From an uncultured Pseudomonadota bacterium (GTDB lineage Bacteria; Pseudomonadota; Gammaproteobacteria; Burkholderiales; SG8-39), in the NCBI GenBank assembly GCA_903909415.1, contig CAIVVS010000279.1, forward strand, positions 1 to 36,736: DNA of 36,736 nt, in the 5' to 3' direction. Made by a program: the position numbers and the translations under genes. Position 1 is the first letter of the stretch. Each line of letters starts with the position of its first letter. The notes under the pieces were generated by a model. The model ran no database searches and had not been told where the DNA came from. It saw only the letters and a list, made by a program, of their open reading frames with translations. This document shows positions 31,195 to 36,736 of this stretch, one piece after another.

Positions 31195-32262
31195 TCAGCG
31201 AACGGAAGTGGTTGAAAACAATCGATAGTTTATCACGACCAGCACTGCCAGCAGCAGCGCCGCACCGGCATTGTGCGCGGCCGCCAGGGACAACGGCAGC
31301 GAAAACACCACGTTGCCGAGCCCGATCGCGAACTGCGCCGTGACGACCGCGTGCAGCGCCAGCCCGAGCCGGCGCATCTCCGGCAGGCGCATCAGGCGGA
31401 CACCCAAGGCGATCATCACCGCGAAGACCAGAATTGCGCCCAAGCGGTGCAGCCAGTGGATTGCCGTCAGCGCCTCATTGGAGAGCAGATCACCGCTGGC
31501 GGTCATGCCCAGTTCGCGTACCACGTGGAACGCGTTGCCGAAATCCATGGGCGGCACCACTTCCCCGCGGCACAGCGGCAGGTCCGGACAGGCCAGCGCG
31601 GCATAGTTGGTGCTGACCCACCCGCCGAGGATGATCTGCAGGCAGCCGACGAGGAGCGCGGCGATGGCGAGCCTGCGGACCCCCGCCGGGGCGGCTACCG
31701 ACAGCGCCGGTTCCTGACGCATGGCCAGCAGCACCAGCAGTGCGAACGTCGCCATCCCCCCCACGAGGTGGCTGGTGACGATCGCCGGCTTGAGCAGCAT
31801 CGTGACCGTCCATGCACCCAGCAGCGCCTGGAATGCAACGACGAAAACCAGCGAAGTCGCCAGCCATGGGGACTGACCCGACAGGGACCGGTTGCGCCAC
31901 GCCAGCAGCGCGATCCCGAGGATGAGGGATCCGACCACGCCGGCGAGGTAGCGATGGACCATTTCCTTCCAGGCCTTGGGCAGGCTGACCGGGCCATGGG
32001 GTTCGTCCGCATGCGCCGCGAGGATCTCTTCGGCCGCGTGGTGGGGCGTGAGTTGGCCGTAGCAGCCGGGCCAGTCCGGGCAGCCGAGGCCGGCATCGGA
32101 CAGCCGCACGTAGGCACCCAGCACCACCAGCAGCAGTGTCAGGGCGGTTGTACTCCATACCAGTCGCCGAAACCGGCCCGGCGAGCGGCCGGTCAGGAAC
32201 CAGACGCAGGCCACGATGGCGAGCGTCAGGCCCAGCAGCAGGATGCGGTGCAGGGGGTCCAT
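31195..32262 (-). CDS. ctaA: Heme A synthase (COX15/CtaA family)
   Basis: CtaA oxidises the C8 methyl of heme O to a formyl group, giving heme A for aa3 oxidases. The 355-residue membrane protein has about eight helices. Characteristic segments are [21 protein letters not shown] near 50-70, [10 protein letters not shown] with the first heme-ligand histidine, [11 protein letters not shown], the second-half [28 protein letters not shown], and [11 protein letters not shown]. Paired cysteines in both extracytoplasmic loops are present. It starts four bases after the SCO-like gene stops and is followed by ctaB. Confidence 0.95.
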   Translation of the reverse strand: MDPLHRILLLGLTLAIVACVWFLTGRSPGRFRRLVWSTTALTLLLVVLGAYVRLSDAGLGCPDWPGCYGQLTPHHAAEEILAAHADEPHGPVSLPKAWKEMVHRYLAGVVGSLILGIALLAWRNRSLSGQSPWLATSLVFVVAFQALLGAWTVTMLLKPAIVTSHLVGGMATFALLVLLAMRQEPALSVAAPAGVRRLAIAALLVGCLQIILGGWVSTNYAALACPDLPLCRGEVVPPMDFGNAFHVVRELGMTASGDLLSNEALTAIHWLHRLGAILVFAVMIALGVRLMRLPEMRRLGLALHAVVTAQFAIGLGNVVFSLPLSLAAAHNAGAALLLAVLVVINYRLFSTTSVR

Positions 32263-32266
32263 GCGG

Positions 32267-32905
32267 TCAGCCTATGCGCGACACGCGAAGGAGGCGGGCG
32301 AGATCCTTCTTCATCCTGGAGGGATCCGCCTGCGCCGGCCAGCGAAGCATCAGGTTGCCCAGGGGGTCCACCAGCCAGATCGGCTCCGACACCGTCGCGG
32401 TCGGCGGCGCGCCCGGGGGCCGCGCGGCGAACACCTCCCGCAACATCGCACTGCCCGCTGCGCGCACCAGCACCAGTCCCTCGTGCTCCTGGAGCAACGC
32501 CGCGTCGACGGGCACATCGTCGGTGAGGAGCCAGATGCGCTCGATGCGGTCCATGTCCTTGCCGGTCGTGCGCCGGACCTGGCGCATCTTGTACAGCTTG
32601 TCGCGACATGCGGCCTCGCAAGCCCCCCCGTCGGCCTGCAACATGATCCACTTGCCACGCAATTCCGCCAGGTTGAAGGGCGCGCCGTCGGCCCGGCTCA
32701 TCGGCAAGCCCGGCAAGGGCCGCGGCTCGGTGAGCTCGCCGTAGTTCATGCGCGAGTCCGGCGGGGAAAAGTGATAGAGCGCGAGTGAACCCGCGAACGG
32801 GGCGACGCACACGGCCAGGACCAACCAGAGGGTCCAGCGATTGGTGCGCCTGGCCGTTTCTCGGCCTGCCAAGGCAGCGGGCGCCTGCGGTGACTGCTCG
32901 GTCAT
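32267..32905 (-). CDS. Membrane-anchored SCO-like thioredoxin-fold protein of the oxidase assembly operon
   Basis: The 212-residue protein has a single N-terminal membrane helix (about 24-44, TLWLVLAVCVAPFAGSLALY) and a periplasmic domain resembling SCO/thioredoxin folds. FNLAELRGKWIMLQADGGAC precedes a CEAAC motif (Cys96 and Cys100, CxxxC spacing as in SCO), and there is a late VDPLGNLMLRW strand. The SCO distal histidine is not obvious. It overlaps SURF1 by four bases (ATGA) and ends just before ctaA. Proteins of this type recur at this site in Burkholderiales without a clear assigned role. A disulfide or copper function in oxidase assembly is inferred. Confidence 0.75.
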   Translation of the reverse strand: MTEQSPQAPAALAGRETARRTNRWTLWLVLAVCVAPFAGSLALYHFSPPDSRMNYGELTEPRPLPGLPMSRADGAPFNLAELRGKWIMLQADGGACEAACRDKLYKMRQVRRTTGKDMDRIERIWLLTDDVPVDAALLQEHEGLVLVRAAGSAMLREVFAARPPGAPPTATVSEPIWLVDPLGNLMLRWPAQADPSRMKKDLARLLRVSRIG

Positions 32906-33666
32906 GATTGCCTCTTCAAGTTCATGCCGACCCAGATGGCCAGCGCCATCAGGGCAAGGGCATACCATTGCAACGCGTAAGCCCGGTTCACGTCCACCCG
33001 CGCGTCCGGCCGTGGCCAGTCGCGCGAAAGTCCATCCACAGGTGCCCCCGCGTTGCCGGCTTGCTGCAGCACCACGGGCTGGAGGATGGCGCCCGGAAGC
33101 GCAGACGCCAATTCCGCCTGCGCGCGGTCTATCAGCAGGTTCTGGCGCACGCGTCCGGCCGCTGCGTCCTTCGAGAGCTCGTAGGCGCTCACCCGCGGCT
33201 CGACGCCGATACCCTCGATCTCCAACACACCCTGCGGAAGGTCGACTTCCGGGAGCTGGTCGCGGCGCGGGGGTGCCGCGACCCAGCCTCGGTTCACCAG
33301 CATCACAACCGGAGGGGTGCGCGCATGGCTCCCGCCATCTTCGAGAAGCAGCGGCGTGACGACGTGGTATCCGGGGCGGCCGTTGTGGATCCGGTTGTCG
33401 ATGAGCCACCCCCGCTCGTGCAGCAAACGGCCGCGCGCCACAAGGCGGCGGTTCACCAGTTCGCCCGCAGGGCGGACGGCTGCATCGACCCGCATCGCCG
33501 GACCGGAAGCGAGCGAGTCGATCCTGGCCTGGCGCGCCAGCTTCTCCTCGGCGCGGCCCGTCTGCCAATTGCCGAGCGACACGGCAGTGGCGGCGACGGC
33601 AATGGCGAGCACGCTCGCCCAGGCTGGGGGGGCGAACCGCCATCGTCCTATCCTCACGCCGCGCAT
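32902..33666 (-). CDS. SURF1-family cytochrome c oxidase assembly protein
   Basis: SURF1 (Shy1) proteins help place heme A in oxidase subunit I. The 254-residue product has the typical hairpin layout. An N-terminal membrane helix (about 15-33, ASVLAIAVAATAVSLGNWQ) is followed by a periplasmic domain containing ERGWLIDNRIHNGRPGYHVV and LVNRGWVA, and a C-terminal helix, YALQWYALALMALAIWVGMN, with its conserved YALQW motif. The ATG at 33666 (MRGVRIGRWRF) matches the family start; an ATG at 33690 is possible. It is the first gene of the leftward assembly operon and is divergent from the DUF2909 gene. Confidence 0.93.
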   Translation of the reverse strand: MRGVRIGRWRFAPPAWASVLAIAVAATAVSLGNWQTGRAEEKLARQARIDSLASGPAMRVDAAVRPAGELVNRRLVARGRLLHERGWLIDNRIHNGRPGYHVVTPLLLEDGGSHARTPPVVMLVNRGWVAAPPRRDQLPEVDLPQGVLEIEGIGVEPRVSAYELSKDAAAGRVRQNLLIDRAQAELASALPGAILQPVVLQQAGNAGAPVDGLSRDWPRPDARVDVNRAYALQWYALALMALAIWVGMNLKRQS

Positions 33667-33729
33667 CGGCTGTCCCGATATAGACTGCATTCGTTTCCAA
33701 TCCCGCAACGCCCGACCGGGCTTTAGGCC

Positions 33730-33930
33730 ATGCGAGTCGTCGTAGTACTGTTCCTGGTGGCGATACTCGCCAGCCTCGGTTCCGCCCTTTACTTCATGCT
33801 CGTCCACCGCGGCGACCAGCGGCGGATGGTCCGCGCCCTGGCCATCAGGGTCGGCTTGTCAGTGACGCTGTTCCTGCTGCTCGTCGGCGGTCACTACCTT
33901 GGACTGATTCCAGCCGGTAAGTTGCACTGA
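33730..33930 (+). CDS. DUF2909 twin-transmembrane protein
   Basis: This 66-residue protein is almost only two membrane helices (about 3-23 and 40-60) joined by a short basic loop, HRGDQRRMVRALAIR. Small proteins of this kind lie between coxC and SURF1 in many betaproteobacteria, which suggests a part in cytochrome oxidase assembly or stability; the function is not established. It is the only rightward gene in this cluster and shares a 63-base divergent gap with SURF1. Confidence 0.85.
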   Translation: MRVVVVLFLVAILASLGSALYFMLVHRGDQRRMVRALAIRVGLSVTLFLLLVGGHYLGLIPAGKLH

Positions 33931-33971
33931 CCGGTGAACAAGGGGCATTTCGCCCGCGGTGCTGGACGGGG

Positions 33972-34003
33972 AAAAAAAGGGCGCCGCACTCGCGTGCGGC
34001 GCC
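33972..34003 (-). terminator. Intrinsic terminator after coxC
   Basis: A perfect ten-base stem GGCGCCGCAC / GTGCGGCGCC with a four-base loop is followed on the minus strand by C and seven T. It ends the leftward coxA to coxC transcript in the convergent gap with the DUF2909 gene. Confidence 0.9.
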
Positions 34004-34090
34004 TCTCCCCCACGACCCCGCCCGGCCCTTTGGGCTCTTGGAACGGGGTACCCCTCCTCGAAGTTCGGTTGCGACCGTGCCGGCAGTGAC

Positions 34091-34945
34091 CTACAGCCAG
34101 TAAACCAGCACGAACAGCAGCAGCCACACCACGTCAACGAAGTGCCAGTACCAGGCCACGCCCTCGAAGCCGAAGTGCTGGTCGGGCTTGAAGTGGCCCT
34201 TCAGGCAACGGAACCAGATCACGATCAGCATGATGGTGCCGACGGTCACATGGAACCCGTGGAAGCCGGTCAGCATGTAGAAGGTCGAGCCGTAGATTCC
34301 GCTCGACATCTTCAGGTTCAGCTCCGAATAGGCATGGCCGTACTCGTAGGCCTGGAAGCCGAGGAAGACCACACCCAGGCAGATCGTCAGGAACAGCCAC
34401 AGGTTCAGCTGGCCGCGCTTGTTCGCGATGAGACCGTGGTGGGCGATCGTCAGGGTTACACCCGAGGCCAGCAGCAGCGCGGTGTTCAGCGCGGGAATGC
34501 CCCACGCGCCCATGATGCTGAAGGGATCGCTGCCGTACGGGCCTGCGGTCGGCCAGTTGGGGCTGTAATCAGGCCAAAGCAGCTTGGAGTCGACGCTTCC
34601 GAGGTCGGGCACCGACAGCACGCGCGCGTAGAACAGGGCGCCGAAGAAGGCCGCGAAAAACATGACTTCGGAGAAGATGAACCAGCTCATGGACCAGCGG
34701 AACGACACGTCCACGCGCTTGGTGTAGAGCCCGCCCTCGGATTCGCCGATCACCTTGCCGAACCAGAGCTTCATCATCAGCACCAGGACCGCCAGGCCCG
34801 CCAGGGTCATCCATGGCCCTATCGCACTGTCGTTGAACCACATGGCCGCCCCGCCGCCCATCAGCAGCAACGCCACCGATCCGATCACGGGATAGGGCGC
34901 CGGTTCCGGCAAATAGTAGTTGTGTGTCGGCGTCGCGCTGCTCAT
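34091..34945 (-). CDS. coxC: Cytochrome c oxidase subunit III
   Basis: Subunit III is a structural subunit of aa3-type cytochrome c oxidase that binds lipids and protects the proton-uptake path. The 284-residue protein has seven membrane helices. Family segments include FSEVMFFAAFFGALFYAR, GIPALNTALLLASGVTLTIA, YEYGHAYSELNLKMSSGIYG, and FHGFHVTVGTIMLIVIW; the C-terminus is WHFVDVVWLLLFVLVYWL. It follows the DUF2970 gene by 27 bases and is ended by the terminator at 33972. Confidence 0.97.
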   Translation of the reverse strand: MSSATPTHNYYLPEPAPYPVIGSVALLLMGGGAAMWFNDSAIGPWMTLAGLAVLVLMMKLWFGKVIGESEGGLYTKRVDVSFRWSMSWFIFSEVMFFAAFFGALFYARVLSVPDLGSVDSKLLWPDYSPNWPTAGPYGSDPFSIMGAWGIPALNTALLLASGVTLTIAHHGLIANKRGQLNLWLFLTICLGVVFLGFQAYEYGHAYSELNLKMSSGIYGSTFYMLTGFHGFHVTVGTIMLIVIWFRCLKGHFKPDQHFGFEGVAWYWHFVDVVWLLLFVLVYWL

Positions 34946-34972
34946 GGAACTTCTCCCTTTACCCCGGTACGT

Positions 34973-35209
34973 TCAACCCGCGGCCCTGCTGACGATGAAC
35001 TTCACCAGCATGACCAGACTCAACACGAAGACCGCCGCGCCGGCCACTGCGGTGGCGACCACCGCAACGGGCGAGAGCTTGACGGTTTCCGCCTCGTGCT
35101 CATCCCTGCGCCTCACGCCGAAGAACGCGAAGAACACGGTCCTGACCGTGTGCCACGCCGCGGCGAGCGGCGACTGCTTCCTGCCTTCCGGGAGCCCGTC
35201 CCCGGCCAT
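34973..35209 (-). CDS. DUF2970 small membrane protein
   Basis: The 78-residue protein has a conserved AWHTVRTVFFAFFGVRRRDE segment and one C-terminal membrane helix (about 50-74, AVVATAVAGAAVFVLSLVML). It lies between ctaG and coxC in betaproteobacteria and is therefore thought to serve the oxidase; its function is unknown. Its ATG shares one base with the ctaG stop (TGATG), which couples translation. Confidence 0.88.
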   Translation of the reverse strand: MAGDGLPEGRKQSPLAAAWHTVRTVFFAFFGVRRRDEHEAETVKLSPVAVVATAVAGAAVFVLSLVMLVKFIVSRAAG

Positions 35210-35769
35210 CAACCGGGCTCTTTGCGCGCCCCTGCCACCTCGAAGAAGGTGTACGACAGCGTGATCGTCCCGACTTCCCTGGGAAGGGCGGGATCCACCA
35301 CGAACACCACCGGCATGCGGCGAACTTCGCCGGGTCCCAGCGTCTGCTGCTGGAAACAAAAGCACTCCAGCTTCTTGAAATACTGCGCCGCCGCCGCCGG
35401 CCCATAGCTGGGCACCGCCTGCCCGGTCACCGGGCGGTCAAGCGTATTGCGGATCTCGTAGACAACCTGCGTGACCTCGCCGGGATGCACCTGGACATGG
35501 CCTTCCAGCGGCCGGAAGGTCCAGGCCAGGCGTTGCAGGTTGGCGTCGAACTCGATGCCGACGCTGCGGGTCAGGTCAACCTGCGTATTGACCGGCGCCG
35601 CGTCCGCCTTGAACACGTTGCGCAGGCCGGTGACCTCGCAGATCACCTCGTAGATCGGCACCAGCGCGTAGCCGAAGCCGAACATCGCGACCACCACCAC
35701 CAGCAGCTTGCGCAGCATCTGGCGGTTGGCGACCTCGACTGTGCCGGCGTTGGCGTGTGCTGCGCTCAT
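35209..35769 (-). CDS. ctaG: Cytochrome c oxidase assembly protein CtaG/Cox11
   Basis: Cox11 inserts copper into the CuB centre of oxidase subunit I. The 186-residue protein has one N-terminal membrane helix (about 20-40) and a periplasmic immunoglobulin-like beta domain. The copper ligands are Cys136 and Cys138 in KLECFCFQQQ, with a further conserved Cys44 near the membrane (YEVICEVTGL). The conserved MPVVFVVDP and ITLSYTFFEV strands close the domain. It overlaps the small assembly gene by four bases and the DUF2970 gene by one. Confidence 0.96.
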   Translation of the reverse strand: MSAAHANAGTVEVANRQMLRKLLVVVVAMFGFGYALVPIYEVICEVTGLRNVFKADAAPVNTQVDLTRSVGIEFDANLQRLAWTFRPLEGHVQVHPGEVTQVVYEIRNTLDRPVTGQAVPSYGPAAAAQYFKKLECFCFQQQTLGPGEVRRMPVVFVVDPALPREVGTITLSYTFFEVAGARKEPG

Positions 35770-35912
35770 GTGTTGTTCAGCAACCAGTACTTGAGCATGA
35801 CACCGACGAAAAACGCGACCGCCACGGCAGCAAGCAGGAGGCCCGTGCGGCGATTCGCCGCGCGTTGCTCGTCCGCGGCCATGGAAGGACCGATGTCCGG
35901 CGCCGTGCTCAT
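35766..35912 (-). CDS. Small (48-residue) cytochrome oxidase assembly protein
   Basis: A short protein with a hydrophilic N-terminus and one membrane helix (about 24-44, [20 protein letters not shown]). It overlaps the coxA stop by four bases and the ctaG start by four, so the three are co-translated. Such peptides are regularly found between coxA and ctaG in Burkholderiales and are annotated as cytochrome oxidase small assembly protein. The mechanism is unknown. It is easily missed because of its length. Confidence 0.85.
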   Translation of the reverse strand: MSTAPDIGPSMAADEQRAANRRTGLLLAAVAVAFFVGVMLKYWLLNNT

Positions 35913-36736
35913 TTCACGACCGGCGGGTTCTCGAACGTGTGGTACGGGGCGGGCGTGGGCAGGTGCGTCCACTCCAGCGTGTCCGCGCCGTCCCAGGGCA
36001 GCTGCGGGGCAGGTTCCTTGGAGCGGATGCACTTGAGCACCACATACAGGAACAGGAGCTGCGATATCCCGAAACCGAAGGCGCCGATGGAGGAGATCTG
36101 GTTGAACTCCGTGAACTGCATGTTGTAGTCCGGGATGCGCCGCGGCATGCCGGCCAGGCCCAGGAAGTGCTGCACGAAGAAGGTGATGTTGAAGAAGATG
36201 ATGGACAGCCAGAAGTGCCACTTGCCCAGCGTCTCGTCGTACATGTGGCCGGTCCACTTGGGCAGCCAGTAGTACACGCCGGCGAAGGCGGAGAAAAGGG
36301 CGCCGGCCACCATCACGTAGTGGAAGTGCGCGACGACGTAGTAGGTGTCGTGCAGCTGCACGTCCACCGCGGTCATCGACAGCACCAGCCCGGTGAAGCC
36401 GCCCAGCGTGAACAGGAACAGGAAGCCGAGCGCGAACAGCATGGGCGTCTCGAACGTCAGCGCGCCCTTCCACATCGTCGCGACCCAGTTGAACACCTTC
36501 ACGCCGGTGGGCACGGCGATCAGCATGGTCGCGAACATGAAATACAGCTGGCCGGTGACCGGCAGGCCGGCGGTGTACATGTGGTGCGCCCACACGATGA
36601 ACGACAGCACCGCGATGGACGCGGTGGCGTACACCATGGACGCGTAGCCGAACAGCGGCTTGCGCGAGAAGGTGGGGATCACCTGGGACACCACGCCGAA
36701 GGCAGGGATCGCGATGATGTACACCTCGGGGTGGCC
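35909..36736 (-). CDS. coxA: Cytochrome c oxidase subunit I, C-terminal half (cut by window edge)
   Basis: Subunit I contains heme a and the heme a3-CuB oxygen-reducing site. The visible part begins GHPEVY, the active-site motif whose His and Tyr are covalently linked, so the gene runs off the right edge. Further landmarks are [11 protein letters not shown] with the CuB-ligand histidine pair, [30 protein letters not shown] with the heme ligands, and the C-terminal [21 protein letters not shown]. About 275 residues are present of a usual 530. It leads the leftward oxidase operon together with coxC and the assembly genes. Confidence 0.97.
   Translation of the reverse strand, partial: GHPEVYIIAIPAFGVVSQVIPTFSRKPLFGYASMVYATASIAVLSFIVWAHHMYTAGLPVTGQLYFMFATMLIAVPTGVKVFNWVATMWKGALTFETPMLFALGFLFLFTLGGFTGLVLSMTAVDVQLHDTYYVVAHFHYVMVAGALFSAFAGVYYWLPKWTGHMYDETLGKWHFWLSIIFFNITFFVQHFLGLAGMPRRIPDYNMQFTEFNQISSIGAFGFGISQLLFLYVVLKCIRSKEPAPQLPWDGADTLEWTHLPTPAPYHTFENPPVVK

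Noticed and set aside
31205..31235. Fourth copy of the AT-rich repeat near the ctaA end (TTGAAAACAATCGATAG)
   Set aside because: Only GAAAACA is shared, the CAC-TTA-GC core is missing, and the bases encode conserved ctaA C-terminal residues.
31273..35407. Long plus-strand frames opposite ctaA, the coxC region and ctaG
   Set aside because: Antisense to membrane proteins with unmistakable oxidase-assembly motifs.

Overview
The window is GC-rich DNA from a betaproteobacterium, most likely of the order Burkholderiales. The basis is gene order recalled from that group, not a database search. The right two thirds show the run mutM / TPR protein / lolB / ispE / tRNA-Gln / prs / rplY / pth / ychF. 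They also show fdx / coaD / rsmD / two M16 peptidases / ftsY / ftsE / ftsX / rpoH, and then a cytochrome c oxidase assembly cluster (sco, ctaB, ctaA, SURF1, DUF2909, coxC, DUF2970, ctaG, a 48-residue assembly protein, coxA running off the right edge).

Positions 1 to about 13300 look accessory. They begin with the broken end of a type I restriction-modification locus: an hsdM that stops just after its conserved tail motif and runs into a fragment resembling an AlbA_2-type regulator. No hsdS or hsdR is visible. Next come a HigA-type antitoxin without a recognisable toxin, and a hipBA module whose promoter is covered by two matching inverted repeats. A surface-protein cassette follows: a secreted subtilase with a DUF11 repeat and a C-terminal exosortase sorting signal, a SulP anion transporter fused to STAS and cyclic-nucleotide-binding domains, exosortase H (XrtH), and a membrane protein that accompanies XrtH. 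A Tat-exported FecR-domain protein and two overlapping photolyase/cryptochrome-family genes complete the region. Three copies of a short AT-rich direct repeat, with a core near AAAACAGCCACTTATGC, lie at the borders of the hipBA and exosortase modules.

Positions 13369 to 36736 are housekeeping. Genes from 13369 to 20631 point left and form a translation-quality, nucleotide-metabolism and envelope block, broken by clear intrinsic terminators on both sides of rplY. mutM faces right. The fdx-coaD-rsmD-M16-M16 operon faces left and is divergent from ftsY-ftsE-ftsX-rpoH. A perfect CIRCE element sits in the rpoH promoter region, which points to HrcA control of the heat-shock sigma factor. From 29671 to the right edge, all but one small gene point left and build cytochrome oxidase: heme O and heme A synthesis, copper delivery and core subunits.

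Two genes, ispE and the first photolyase-family gene, are out of frame at G/C runs of exactly eight bases where nine would restore the frame. This suggests homopolymer under-calling, so both may be intact in the organism.
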